Assembly (NCBI GenBank): GCA_030867875.1
Contig: JAOWCC010001751.1
Span: 19,924,026 to 19,988,025, forward strand
Direction: 5' to 3'
From: Actinernus sp. WN-2022
Lineage: Eukaryota; Cnidaria; Anthozoa; Actiniaria; Actinernidae
DNA length: 64,000 nt
A program made the translations under genes and the position numbers. This document shows positions 35,001 through 46,113 of this stretch, piece after piece. The notes below the pieces were generated by a model, which was not told the origin of the DNA, did no database searches, and saw only the letters and a program-made list of their open reading frames with translations. The first letter of the stretch is position 1; the number at the start of each line of letters is the position of its first letter.

Positions 35001-38000
35001 CAGTGCTAGAGTGCATTACTCAGACATGGAGATATGTTATATCTTGAAATATGTGTAAATATTAACATATGTGATGTGAAATATTTTGAAATATGTGTAA
35101 ATATTAACACTTAATTAATTAACTTACCCCTCTTCAAACACCTTTCAATACAATCCTGGATTGTAATCTTTCTGGAATATAACACAGATAGACAAATCAA
35201 ATTAGACTGCAATCATCTCTTGTTAATATACATTGTATACTTGTTAAATGTGACTGGCCATATCCTGCTTAAGGTATCAGGAGCCCTTCAAGAGTGCTTC
35301 TCAGAAACTTTTAATTGCGTGTTAAATTCAAGAAAACCCCTACAAAGTATATATTTTCTGAAAGATTAATAAACACAGATTCTAGAAAACAACTTGATTT
35401 TCCTTATTATCAAATACTCTTTTATTTATTGTTTGTTATCCAATTTGACCATAACTGATACCTAAAGCTCCAGTCCCTCAGGAATTTGACAGAAATATGT
35501 GCTGAAACCAGGTGACTCAGTTTACTGATATCTTATTCCATCACAAAAATAATCAACTGCAAAGATTTGGAATACCTTTTTTAGAGGTTTAAGAAAGAAA
35601 CATGAAAGTATCTCAAGAACAAAAAACACATGAAAAAACGGACACCCTTTTTTGTCAGCATATTGATCTAGCTACATGTATATGACTTGTATATACACTG
35701 TATATGCCACTTTTCAATCCAATCGATTAAAATCTAGAGGGACAGGAGCTCTGAATACATGTACATGCAACAGAACTTGCATTTATAACACCGTGAAAAA
35801 TGGTTTTAAAGTTTCCTGGCATTTCACTTAAGTTTGTTGATACAATTAATTTACATGTGTCTGTCATTAAAAATGTCATTTTTCCAGTATTTGATGTTGA
35901 GCAGTAGGTTTAGTGAAACACAATGCCATGTTGTTTATGGCATGCGATTTCGCGCTCTTCAGTGAAGGACTATTCAGACCATGGTAAGTTAGCTCTTCCA
36001 TAACACTGAATTTCTAATGGAACCTGAAACAACCATAAGAGGCTGATCAAAGCCAGGACCCGGCTAATTAACAGATCGAATTGGAATTAAGCATGTTTGT
36101 TTTTGTGGAGGGAGGAAAACCGGAGATCCTGGAGAAAAACCCTTGGAGCATGGGCAAGATACCAACAAACTCAACTCACATATGACACTGTGTCCAGGGA
36201 TCGAACCTGTGCCACAGAGGTGAAGCACTTAACCACTGTGCTACCCTGGCTCCCCGGCTGTGATATCTTCAGTTTAAATATCGCACAAGACAAGTTCAAT
36301 TTTAGTGTTACCATTTAACATGAGTGCACAGAGAAGACAAAGATGAAGAAAGCATAAAGAAACAGACCAAACAAGTACAATAACTGTTACGGAAGATCGT
36401 GTTAGTCCACTCATTCCAGGAGTAATGAACTTGTCCAGCTTCTGTTCTTCGTCATCTTCAGCAATCGAAGGCGAAGCTACAGTCGAAACGTTGGGGCATT
36501 GTTTATGGACACTTTCACTCCTGCAATTTGGAATTGACTTTGCAGAATCACCAACTCCTGCCCACTGATTATCTTGGTTATAATATGAGCCAAGATCGCT
36601 TAATTCCGTCAGCATTGACTTTCATTTCTTCATGGAAGCAAACAGACGTCATTTTTCACTTTAAACCCTCCCTAAGTATCTTCAATCATAAATTATGTAA
36701 CGTAATGTAAATGAATCTTTGCAACCCAACGGCTTCAAGACGAGTGATAGCCACAGGTTATTATTTATAAAAGTTACTTTTTTTGTGGTTTCCATGAGAA
36801 CGCTTCACAAGTACTAATACATGTAAGCCAGTGACAACCTGCTATTTCATGTACATTGTACGGTACATATTTGTTTTCAGCTCAATTTCTCATTGAAAAT
36901 ATTTAACGTTTTGGATTTTTTACATTTGCTAAACTGTAGAATACACTTTGAACATTCTAAAATATCAATAATAATTTTTCACAAAAAATGATTGCATAAA
37001 GGCTCCTGTTACCTTAAGTCTAATAAAAAGGTAGACAGCATACCTATTAGCAACACACTCGCTGATGAGTTTTGACCTTAAAGCTTTCCGCACAGCAGAC
37101 AAGGACATCTGGCGACCCTTAGCACTGCAACATGTTCAATGAAACTCAAGTTAGCATATCTGAGGGAAATATATGTTGTAGGTTGTTTCTCAATTCAGGT
37201 CATTTTTAAACAACCTAGGTCATTTTTAAATAACCTAGGTTATTTTTAAAATATAAATAACCTAGGTCATTTTTAAACAACCTAGGTTATTTTTAAAATG
37301 ACCTAGGTCATTTTAGGGTCTTTTAAATGTAGGGTTAGGGTTTGTATGACTATTGAAGAATTTAAAGTATTACATTTCTACATTGCGACTTAGCTCTAAA
37401 AACCCTAAATTAGTGAGCACCCATTGTTGACGGTTAGGGTGTTTTTAAATGTAGGGGTAGGGTTTGGATTAGTTCACAGGACCATTGAAGAAGCATTATT
37501 TAAAAAGCTTAATTTAGTGACTATAGCTCTAAAATCATTGACTTCAAAGTAAGTGAACAGCCCTTGTTGACGGTTAGGTTTTTTTTAAATACAGGGTTAG
37601 GTTTTGGATTAATTAGTTCACAGGACCATTGAAGAAAAGTGCACTTGAAAACACTTGAAAACTTCGCTAAATTCTCCATTAAGTTCAGATGTATTTAGAC
37701 TCGTTCTATTAATGATTTGGGATTTAAAATGGTTAGGGTTTTTTTAAATTTGGGGTTAGGTTTTAGAAGGTTTGTATGAAAATTCGACAATATGAATAAT
37801 TAATATGCTTATACACTGAGAAAGCGCCCGATCATTTATCCATTTTTTACGTCTTTTCACATTCTCGGAGTTCTTTGATTAGAGACTGACAATTAAGACA
37901 ATATAATACAGTTAATGTTAGAGGTGATGCGCTTTCTTTTGTCTTTACTTTCGATCAGTGATTACTCTAAGTCGGTTCGGTTGACACAGTTTGTTTCGAA

Positions 38001-41000
38001 GTAGTACGAGTGGAGCCGTAATAAAGTCAAGAAACAAAGTATTTTTTTCTGGATTTAGCTTCCTTACTTCCCTTGATTTGCTGCAGCTTTCATAAAAGAA
38101 CGCAGAGTCAACACAAACGTGTTGTTTAATGTCGTCCATACAATGTTTTCGAAAGATGTTTCAAAGTCCGATTTTGTTAGTAGTACGCATGCGCACATAA
38201 CGAGAGGGACTGGGTTCGACGATAAGTAACTTGGAGAATAAATGATGTGTTCAAATCAACAAGCGCTTTCGTGGCGCAGTGCGTTAATCCACTGGATTAA
38301 TATCTACCAGGCGTTCCTTGTGATTCAGCCAAGTTAAGCCCGACCAGGCAAGGTTAGTAAGTGGATGGGTGACCGTTGAGGTAGGTACAGTACAGTAAGG
38401 TGTGTCAAGGGGGACAAGGAGAAAATTGAGAGGCAGTGGGAAGGGAGGGGAAGGAAGTAGAGGGGAGGGGTAGTTTGTCAAAAAATATTTTGTAGGGGAG
38501 GGGTGGGTGATTTTTTTTTCTTTTTTAAAATGACCTAGGTTGTTTTAAAATGACCTAGGTTGTTTTAAAATGACCTAGGTTGTTTTAAAATGACCTAGGT
38601 TGTTTTAAAAACAACCTGAATTGAGAAACAACCTACAACATATACATGGTTAATTCCTGGCACAATACCCCTTCCCTTCGAAAGATCACTCTAAAACTGT
38701 GCCAAATTGATCTCCATTGAATGATTTGTTGTCGAAAATAGTTAGGTTTTTTAAATTATTTTTGGGTTAGGTTTTTAGAAGGTTTGTATGAAAAGTTTGA
38801 GAAATGAATTATTAATGAACCATTGGAGGGTATCCTACAATAATTATTACTCTGATTACAGTCCCGCTCAAAAACTTTGCAACCACCACTAAATGCCAGA
38901 CGGTGCTAACAGCTTTTGCCGATGTTAGTGCCACTAGCATTTACCGTTAGTGCAACCGTATGTGGCTATATAGCCACCAAAAGTTCTGAGCCACCAACGG
39001 CTAGCCATCAAAAGTTCTGAGCCACCAACAGCTAGCCACCAAATCGTTGAGCTGCCGACGTTTCAAGAAGTTTATTTTGAAGCCTTTTGTTAGTTCAATG
39101 AATTATGCAGATGCACTAACTTTTGAAGTGTTTTGCATTTTGAGAAGTTTAATTATTTTGAAATGTTCGTCTAGGCCAAGTTTTGAGAAATTTATTTTGA
39201 AACGTTTGTTTTATTAGTCAGTTCATCGGTTTACGTGGCAGTACTGAAGGAAGAAGTATTCAACTAAAATAAATTTACCATCTAGTGTTAGCGGCCAAGT
39301 TTTGAGTAGTTAATTTTGAAACGTTTATTTTACATACTAGTCAGCCGTATAAAGTCAGTTCATTGACTCTCGCGAGTCACAACATGTGGCACTGAATTCA
39401 AAGTTCACTGAAGTTCAACTAACTTTACCGTCCCATTACAGGTTGCTGAGCACTATAAAACATAATATTTTAGCATGTGGGATATATTTTTATTAACTAA
39501 TCACAAAGTGATGAAGTTAAAAAGATACCAAATGTCTAGCGGCATCGACGGCTAGCCACCAGTATTTACCGTTAATGCCACCAAACCACTAACACCCAGC
39601 CGCTGACGGTTGCAAAGTTTTTGACCAGGACTGTAGCTTATTCTCATACTTTCATGAACCACTAGCACCTGAAATGTTATTACCGTATTCACTCACGGAT
39701 AAGCCGCACTCGCAGATAAGCCGCACCCCAAGTTTAGAAGCTCGATTCAGGGAAAAAAGTTTTTTGGAGGAATATCATTAAACGTACATGCACATTGTAT
39801 AAACCTTCATCAGACTTTCAAACTGGAGAAAACTCCTAAGTTGTACCTGTAATGTCAGCTCTGAAATAGTATAAACTTCATGTCTACATACTTAGATATA
39901 TGATTTATCTTTCCATAGTGTTTGTTTACTGGGATCTGTTCATTCAGATCACTTTTTAGATTTTACATGTCAACGAAGCCAACAACGTGCTCACGTTCGT
40001 CCGTAGCTTAGTAACCAGGCACCTGTTGGAAGAGAGTGAACTGGACACTAAAAGTTTTGTTTTCGCTGAACAAAGTCAAAACAACATGGAGTAGTTTGCT
40101 TTTTCATCAGCTGTCTGTTGCTATCATGCCTAAAAGGTTATCCAGAAGCCATCTATTGGAGAAAAACATGTTACTCAAAGAGAGGTGGAAGATCTGTTCG
40201 ACAAATTTGCTGTTAAAGTGCAAAGAAACATTGTGCCATTTAGCGTGGCATTTAATCACTAAACGGATCTGTTTGGAGCCACCAAACTTGCAAAAGCAAT
40301 GGCCAGTGCTTACTTTCTTTTGGTTTGGTGTAGTATTTATTTGTACAGCTTAGTATTTCTTTGAAATGTTAATTTATGGAAATTTCCGGGCCTTATGTTC
40401 GGTAGATGTTCTCGCAGATAAGCCGCACCCCCGATTTTAAACTAAGACTTTGGGTAAAAAGGTGCGGCTTATCCGTGAGTGAATATGGTATTAATATTTC
40501 TATATATATGAAGCATGGCTCTCTTAGCTCGACACAGTATGATTGTGACATGTATTTACAGTCCTGGGTCCGGTTGTTCAAAGAGTGGATAATGCTATCC
40601 ACCAGATAAATCCTTAACCATGAATAAAGTAAGCTACAAACCCTCAATGTTGGGACTCAATGGGCCTAATCGTTCTACCCAACATCAGGAAGTGTCTCAA
40701 CACTCGTTTCTCCAATATTGTAGTTTGATTAATACGTCTTATCCACCATTTGAACAACAGGACCCTGAATTCTAACTGTGTGACAGGGCCGATGATTATG
40801 TAAGTTACTTTCAGTTATATCCTACTTCGATTAAAAACTTTATCCTTCAAGAACATGAATAGGCCTTTTGCAGGAGACAGTCATAATAATAATAATATTT
40901 ATCACTTACTGTATATTGTGTATTAAATTCCTATAAAATACTCAAATGTGCATTACAATCCTTACATGTATTCATCGCATTAATATAAATAATCAAAATC

Positions 41001-44000
41001 TATAGATGCTAGACAAAGTTACAAATGTTATATAAAAAGACAAAATAAAAATTCCTATAATTTGTAATTAACCCTTTCCCTACTAGAGCGGCCAAAAGCG
41101 GCCAATATGAAGCATGTACCTGGGAAAAAATATTGCATCAAACCTAGACATACTGGAAATACGATGTTGCGATATTATTTCAAGTGATGAATAACTTCAA
41201 AGTCAGAGCTATAACAGGGATCGCTCGACTCTCCCACTTTGGAGAAAAACGCATTTGTTTTGGAGATCGTTCTTCGTTTCTTCGATTTTCGCGAATTTTG
41301 AAGAGCTGAAAATCAGCTCAAAAAAACCTTCCCATTCGCACTTGAAATCAAAAGCAAACACAAAATAACCACTCAGTCGTTACAGTACCTTGTTTAATCT
41401 TTCCAACCAGCAGGTTTGTTTGCACAAAATACACCTAGCGACTGTGAAGCGTGCTATTCTTAATGCTGCACTTCTCTCTGCCATGTTTTCCTGCTCCCAC
41501 CTCCAATTGCATGCTGGGTAATCAACAAAAAATTCACAAGGGGACCCCCCCTCTGGGACTCCTGTAGGGTTTTAACAGGCTAGCAGGAGAAAATGCCGTT
41601 TTGCCGTTTTAGTGAAAAAGGTTGACAAGTGGCATTTTTGAAAATACCAGCCTTATATTTTGGCTACTTTTGAATAAAGAAATTGAAGAAAAATACAGAC
41701 TTTTTTAACAAAAACTAAAGAATTTGGGTCTTTCTTCAGGGAGCACATAAATTTATGCTTCCCTTTACCGTCTGGGAATCCATAAATTTATGCTTTCCTT
41801 CATCAGTGTGGGAATCCATAAATTTATGCCTTCCTCGGTAATAGGTAAATTTTAATAATCATATAATTTGTTACAATTTTCAACTTCTTAACTGAAAACA
41901 TACTTTAAAAAAATATCAAACTAGTAAGAATAAAGGGAACCAACTTGAAGAATATTGTGATCTGGAAGGACTTTTTGGTAAATGGCAAAACGGCACTTTT
42001 ACCTGCTAGGCTGTTTTTTTTTATATGTCTTTTACCCCTACAGCCAAGAGCGGTGATTTGGACTCAAGCCGTTGCTTTAAAGTGACAAAAACACATCCTA
42101 ATAGGTTGAGCAGGGGTAAAAGAATGCCAACTGCAGGATTTCAAGGCTTTCAGTGAATAATTTTTTCCTGTGTCTGAAATCACAAACACAACGGAAAAAC
42201 CCTGTGAAATCCCCTCACAAGGCCTACTAAAAGCAAACCAAGTACTTTTCAGCACTCTGCATTTCACCAATTGAGCCCAAATGCGTCCAGGATTGAAAGT
42301 GTTAAATTCCTAATTAAATATAAAATTCCTAATCCTAATTAAAACTTCATAACCAAGAGTGACTTAACCCTTTCACTCCTGGACGCATTTGGGATCAATT
42401 GGTGAAATGCAGAGTACCAACTCAACCCTCCCCCCTCAGTTCCAGTTTGGCTAGCTCGGGCTAGTGAAATACTGCTGACTTTTTAAACCAAGGGCTCAAA
42501 CTTTCCCCATGATGCCATTCGGCAGAATTCTATGGACTCGGCGGCGGTGAGTATGGTTTCTTCTGTATGTTTTCCAATGAAATGTGCTCTAATTTTGGAC
42601 AAATAAGCCACAGTCTGTAAGAGAGCTAGAGGACATCATTAAGTCTGAGGACGGCTGAAAAGTACTTGGTTTGCTTTTAGTAGGCTTTGTGAGAGGTTTC
42701 ACGGGATTTTTCTGTTGTGTTTCTGCTTTGAGACACATGAAATTATTCAATGAAATCCTTGAAATCCTGCAGTTGGCAGTCTTTTACCCCTGCTCAACCT
42801 ATTAGGATGTGTTTTTGTCACTTTAAAGCAATGGCTTGAGTCCAAATCACCGCTCTTGGTTGTAGGGGTAAAAGACTTATAAAAAAAACTACAGGAGTCC
42901 CAGAGGGGGAGTCCCAGAGGGGGAGTCCCCTTGTGATTTTTTTGTTGATTACCCAGCATGCAATTGATGGTGGGAGCAGGAAAACATAGTGGAGAGAAGT
43001 GCAGCGTTAAGAATAGCATGTTTCACAGTCGCTTGGTGTGTTTTGTGCAAACAAACCTGGTGGTTGGAATGATTAAAGAAGGTACTGTAATGACTGAGTG
43101 CTGATTTTGTGTTTGCTTTTGATTTCAAGTGCGAATGGGAAGGTTTTTTGGGGCCGATTTTCAGTTCCTCAAAATTCGTGAAAACCGAAGAAACGAAAAA
43201 CGATCTCCAAAACAAATGAGTTTTACTCCAAAGTGGGAGAGTCAAGCGATCCCAGTTACAGCTGTGGCTTTGAAGTCATTCATCCCTTGAAATAATATAG
43301 CAACATCGTATTTCCAGCATGTCTAGGTTTGATGCAATAATTTTTCCCAGGTACATGCTCATATTGGCTGCTTTTGGCCGCTCTAGTAGTGAAATGATTA
43401 AAATAACTAACTAAAGGCCTTATGGAATAAAAATGTCTTAATTACACGTTTAGAAGTGTCTATATTGTTTGTTGACCTATATGTAGCAGACGTGGGTAAG
43501 TCGTTCCATAAAATTGGGGCTGCAACCATGAAGGCTTTGTCACCCATGGTTTTCTTGGTCTTAACCTGTGATCTAGATAAAAGGACACCACTATCGTTGC
43601 AGCATAAACTGTAATATGATAATGGTAAAACAGAAACTAAATCCTGAAGGTACTTAGGTGCTAAACCTTATAGAATTTTGAAAGTTATTAAAAAATATCA
43701 TGCTTAATTAATGACAAGTCTCTATGTGCACTCTCTAGATAGGTATTTTCTTATGTGACGTATGTTGTACAAATAGTAAAAGGCACTTCCACAACTTAGT
43801 TTTGTTAATGTGGGTTGACATGTCCATTTGAGAATCGAACCAGGCCCCTAGATTTTGCACTGCAGTTACTGGGGTGACGTTTACTTTCCCAATCTTGATA
43901 GACACTTTCGACAACTGCCTTTGTGTGAATATAATACTTTGTATATAATACTTTAACACATTTAAATGAATCGAGCTTGTGATCCCCATGGGAATTTTAG

Positions 44001-46113
44001 GCATTGCCATGGATGCTGGTGGGCAAGCTATTTTTTTTAAATGTATGAATTTATATTTTTTGCCACCCAGTACAACCATCTGATTGAATTCCTGCAAAAG
44101 GCCCATTACTATAATGTTTTATATCACTAACAATAATTATTATAAAATCGTTAGTTCATAAATTACCTTATTGTTTAATTACCATTCAGTTCTCTCTTCC
44201 ATTTTTATTTTTTTTCTTACATGAACATGTATTATTAAACCTTTTAATAACAAGTTTTGTGATGAACTGAAAATACAATAGACCATTTTGACGATGCTGC
44301 GCACACATCAGTAGAACAACAGACGCAAGCTGCTAAGACTTGTTCTGGTTCATCCTTTTGTTATTTAAAACAGATAGCCATTGTTCTAGCTGCATGCACA
44401 ACATCGTCAAAATGGTCAGACTAATAGAATAATTATAGTCTACACGGAACAATAATATAGAATACCCGGCCATTTGGGTCATTAATAATTCATGTTCTCA
44501 GATTTTCATACAAACCTTCTAAAAACCTAACCCTGAAATTTTAAAAAACCCTAACCATTTTAGACTCCAAATCATTCATAGAACGACCCTACATACACCT
44601 GGGCCCGGTTGTTCGAAGCAAGGTTAAGCGCTAACCCAGGGTTAAATCGCTAACCCGGGGTTAAACTGTACAGATTACAATTACAGATTTAGCGCTAACC
44701 TAGGGCTAAAGTTAACCTTGCTTCGAACAACCCGGCCCTGCACTATAATGGAGAATTTAGCATAGTTTAGCACAGTTTTCAAGTGATCTTTTGAAGTGGC
44801 CGGGCCGGTATTCTATAGTTTAGCCATCTACACAATAGGCCTTTGTCAAAACAGCATTTTCAACAACAATAATATATCCCAATCACTAGGGATACAGTGT
44901 AGTAGAAAATATTGCATCATTGGTATGAAATAAAGATAATTTTGGTGTTTACTTCATATATAGGCTTCACAGGGAGTAAGTAATATTCATGACATAAGAT
45001 CCCAAAAAATATGATGACATTATGTAATATTTAATACTTGTTTCCTTAGCCAGCACTCATTCGGTATTAAAACTCAAGCATTCAAATTACAGATTATAAA
45101 ATACAACAAGGCATAAGTTATGTAATTTTGTACATGAATATTGTTGACAACAATGTGTCAGGTACTGTTAAATTGTAGTCGACATGGCGATTAGATATAC
45201 AGTTTTTCACTTCAAATCATCGGCAATATAATTTGTAGAATAGTAAATTACAAACTCCGGAGCTCGCCAGTTATGCAACAGCTAGAATAATAGATGCATG
45301 TTTCACAAATCTTTGTAAACAGCAAATAAACCCGCACAAATTATAACCAGCTAACAAATTAACACAGTCACCATTAGAAAACTCAAAATATAAAAGCATT
45401 TTTTTCTTGTAGTTGGCATTTATTTGCGTGTGTTTTAAAGCATCAGAATTTCATGGCTGAGGGAATCCGGCGAAAGTATGAACCCCAAACGAACCTTTTC
45501 TGTGTCGCTCCATCCAGGTTCTCATCCAATGATTGCTCGAAGTTAACTTCGATCTCTTCAGGCCCGTCTTCATACGTTTCTGCCGGTGAGACTATAAACG
45601 GGGAAATAGTAAATAATGACTTAGGTTAACCGATGTTTAGGGCCACAGTTGCATATCACGTGCGACCAAATCAACAACGACACTCACTCTCTTCTCCACC
45701 GCTTTTCGTGTCCAACGAAGTCTGACTCGTAACACTCATGGCTTCGTCGTCTTCTAGGTCCAGATTGTCTTCCGATCTCTTTGGAGAAGCTGTGTTCAAT
45801 TGACAACGGCACTAGTTAGATCACTGGGCATTTTAAAATGTATAATACTGAGAATAATATATAGAGCGACGGCGCTTTTATACATATTATTTCACGGCGT
45901 TTCGGGATTGAATGAAATGAAACGCTTCGACGTCGAGCACGATTGTGATGTCCATTCTCAGGCAAAGTTTACCAGAAAAATGTAAGGAAATTCAGTCCTG
46001 AATAGCACATCATTTACAAGCGATTCAAATGGTTTCCTTGGGAGATAACTCCTACCTTTTCTCTTTCCTTTTCCTTGCCGATCGGCTCCTCGTTTGCCTT
46101 TTCCTTTAGGCAT
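26098..46113 (-). CDS. IFRD1: Interferon-related developmental regulator (IFRD1/2 orthologue), 427 residues
   Basis: Twelve minus-strand coding exons: 46056-46113, 45688-45789, 45495-45591, 37044-37124, 35128-35171, 31616-31773, 30627-30677, 30383-30531, 29411-29651, 27752-27880, 27016-27105, 26098-26181. All junctions are AG/GT, phases agree, and 1284 bp encode 427 residues plus stop. The N-terminus MPKGKGKRG is basic like vertebrate IFRD1, followed by an acidic stretch. Residues about 75-330 carry the HEAT-like IFRD domain (SLLCIQLG, GLCCFIA, LLAWGLLLS, NLRIAAGE, RSSFRDVLRAVE). Residues 371-427 form the IFRD C-terminal region (QIFKLGAPV, KASRFER, NNAASKART). Human proteins are slightly longer (about 440-450). 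In vertebrates IFRD proteins act as transcriptional co-regulators and bind ribosomes; invertebrates usually have one gene, so 1 versus 2 cannot be decided. It is head to head with TMEM167B. The 51-bp exon 7 is easily missed. Confidence 0.96.
26375..26536. mobile_element. 162-bp palindromic element in last IFRD intron
   Basis: TTTTATACTATCATAAAACAC (core words) at 26397-26417 pairs with GTGTTTTATGACAGTATAAAA at 26492-26513; outer AATAAAGAAGCCTTA pairs with TAAGACTTCTTTATC; inner arms (AACATGAGAGAAATGTT / AACATTTCTCGAGTGTT) also pair. A TATAACGAAC-type repeat lies just upstream (26260-26360). Confidence 0.65.
27496..27519. repeat. Poly-C tract in IFRD intron
   Basis: About 24 consecutive C between exons 10 and 11 of the IFRD gene. 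It keeps minus-strand frames open as poly-Gly; these are not genes. Confidence 0.92.
28060..29075 (-). mobile_element. LINE reverse transcriptase fragment in IFRD intron
   Basis: Minus-strand pieces follow ORF2 order: GSILGPLLFSLFVTDLPS (29040-28985, motif B), LLYADNTVIYY (about 28955; the catalytic DD has become DN), WSLSNQLFIHPKKTEYVLFG (thumb side), YKYLGVYLD, and, after a gap, FKCIRNESPQLFHQYF..RGNNVNLVAPKIRTEVARRSVYYQGAIDWN-like residues (28064-28387). Frames shift between pieces. It is CR1/L2-group like, dead, and in the same orientation as the host gene, between exons 9 and 10. Confidence 0.85.
32117..32403. repeat. 35-bp minisatellite, 8 copies
   Basis: Eight tandem copies of a 35-bp unit (TACATTTTTGTACACTG then TAAGTGGATTAACACTTG) with only single-base differences, in the intron between IFRD exons 5 and 6. 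The near-identity points to recent expansion. Confidence 0.95.
32560..35127. other. IFRD intron 5, mostly unassigned
   Basis: Contains an old repeated pair: CAATTTGAGTGTTG..GTATATCAGGTCAA near 32420-32530 recurs in inverse near 33280-33410, bracketing about 1 kb (32405-33410) that may be an element. A 76-codon minus frame at 33472-33702 and 61-codon frames elsewhere show no domain. No exon is supported between 31774 and 35127. Confidence 0.4.
36019..36256 (-). mobile_element. tRNA-derived SINE in IFRD intron
   Basis: Minus-strand copy of the family at 24447, near full length: head GGGGAGCCAGGGTAGCACAG, GGTTCGATCCC B box, body with TTTTTCTCCAGGATCTCCGG, and tail AATTCGATCTGTTAATTAG..GGTTGTTTCAGGTTCC. 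Inserted in the intron between exons 4 and 5 in the same orientation as the gene. Confidence 0.82.
37174..38640. mobile_element. 1.47-kb inverted-repeat element in IFRD intron 3
   Basis: Starts TGTTGTAGGTTGTTTCTC and ends GAGAAACAACCTACAACA with TA on each side (37172-37173, 38641-38642). Sub-terminal arms contain tandem TTTTTAAACAACCTAGGTCA-type repeats on the left and the complementary TTTTAAAATGACCTAGG repeats on the right (38520-38600). The interior holds GGGTTAGG-rich repeats (37320-37790), a 64-codon minus frame at 37945-38139 of unknown nature, and a 5S-like segment. It inserted about 50 bp from IFRD exon 4. Confidence 0.72.
38262..38400 (+). repeat. 5S rRNA-like / SINE-like segment
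   Basis: CCAAGTTAAGC..GGTTAGTA..GTGGATGGGTGACCG follows the order of the internal promoter (box A and box C) of eukaryotic 5S rRNA. The 5' half of a real 5S gene is replaced by TCGTGGCGCAGTGCGTTAAT, a tRNA A-box-like head. This is not a functional 5S gene; it looks like a 5S/tRNA-derived SINE piece embedded in the element at 37174-38640. Confidence 0.6.
38690..38856. repeat. GGGTTAGG-type repeat unit
   Basis: AGTTAGGTTTTTTAAAT..GGGTTAGGTTTTTAGAAGG..TTTGTATGAAAA matches copies at 37433-37480, 37561-37620 and 37735-37790, and an inverted copy at 44505-44590. A dispersed repeat of unknown class; the hexamer is close to, but not, telomeric TTAGGG in array form. Confidence 0.6.
38859..39633. mobile_element. 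775-bp Tc1/mariner-like MITE
   Basis: TA at 38857-38858 and 39634-39635 flanks inverted ends CAGTCCCGCTCAAAAAC and GTTTTTGACCAGGACTG, the classical Tc1-type terminus and TA duplication. The interior is non-coding with GCCACCAA/GCTAGCCACC repeats (38960-39060, 39540-39600). It lies in IFRD intron 3. Confidence 0.8.
39683..40488. mobile_element. 806-bp TA-flanked inverted-repeat element
   Basis: TA at 39681-39682 and 40489-40490; inverted ends CCGTATTCACTCACGG and CCGTGAGTGAATATGG continue into GATAAGCCGCAC / GTGCGGCTTATC, with a further ATAAGCCGCACC copy inside each arm. The 105-codon plus frame at 40036-40353 may be decayed transposase or chance; no DDE motif is visible. Only 47 bp separates it from the Tc1-like element to its left. 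Confidence 0.78.
40558..40771. mobile_element. Inverted-repeat element, GGGTCCGGTTGTTCAAA ends
   Basis: CCTGGGTCCGGTTGTTCAAA at the left is mirrored by TTTGAACAACAGGACCCTG at the right; inner TGGATAA..ATCCACCA and TTATCCACCA also pair. Related GGGCCCGGTTGTTCGAA ends occur at 44602-44739, 29098, 56895 and 60640. Confidence 0.65.
41072..42301. mobile_element. 1.2-kb piggyBac-like MITE
   Basis: TTAA at 41068-41071 and 42302-42305. The ends read CCCTTTCCCTACTAGAG and CCAGGATTGAAAGTG. TTAA duplications with CCCTTT ends are characteristic of piggyBac-superfamily elements. No transposase frame. The element at 42368 is the same family inverted, and 51848-52795 is a third copy. Confidence 0.75.
42368..43397. 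mobile_element. 1.0-kb piggyBac-like MITE, inverted copy
   Basis: TTAA at 42364-42367 and 43398-43401; ends CCCTTTCACTCCTGGACG and CGGCCGCTCTAGTAGTG (last bases GAAATGA). Its sequence is the reverse complement of 41072-42301 over most of its length (for example the CCCACTTTGGAG region), so the two make an imperfect 2.3-kb palindrome inside IFRD intron 3. The opposing frames at 42747-43245 are repeat-derived. Confidence 0.75.
43435..43985 (-). mobile_element. LINE ORF2 fragment
   Basis: Minus-strand frame 43735-44106 includes VTPVTAVQNLGAWFDSQM (broken here to the core) and THINKT, the conserved reverse transcriptase region following the catalytic motif in CR1/L2-type LINEs. Downstream, 43435-43735 has no frame but its GTCGTTCCATAAAAT..GCTTTGTCACC words resemble the repeat at 19390-19440, suggesting a shared 3' region. 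Truncated and dead. Confidence 0.72.
44505..44592. repeat. Inverted copy of the GGGTTAGG repeat
   Basis: CATACAAACCTTCTAAAAAC and CCTAACCCTGAAATTT..CCCTAACCATTTT are the complement of the unit at 37735-37790 and 38740-38800. Confidence 0.6.
44602..44739. mobile_element. 138-bp palindromic element, GGGCCCGGTTGTTCGAA ends
   Basis: GGCCCGGTTGTTCGAAGCAA and TTGCTTCGAACAACCCGGCC form the ends; the middle contains repeated GCTAACCC(A/G)GGGTTAAA phrases that also pair. End fragments of the same family occur at 7985, 29098, 56895 and 60640. Confidence 0.72.
44740..45494. other. IFRD intron 3, unassigned part
   Basis: AT-rich intron sequence with no recognisable repeat or exon. Exon 3 of IFRD begins (on the minus strand) at 45591. 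Confidence 0.4.

Noticed and set aside
36274..36615. 113-codon minus-strand frame with a hydrophobic stretch (possible membrane protein)
   Set aside because: It lies in an IFRD intron next to a SINE, has no supported start, partner exon or recognisable family. The hydrophobic run alone is weak evidence.
38262..38400. Functional 5S rRNA gene
   Set aside because: Only the internal promoter half resembles 5S; the 5' half and terminator are absent.
36900..38800. Interstitial telomere (TTAGGG) array
   Set aside because: GGGTTAGG words are spaced 60-130 bp apart within longer diverged units, not in tandem.
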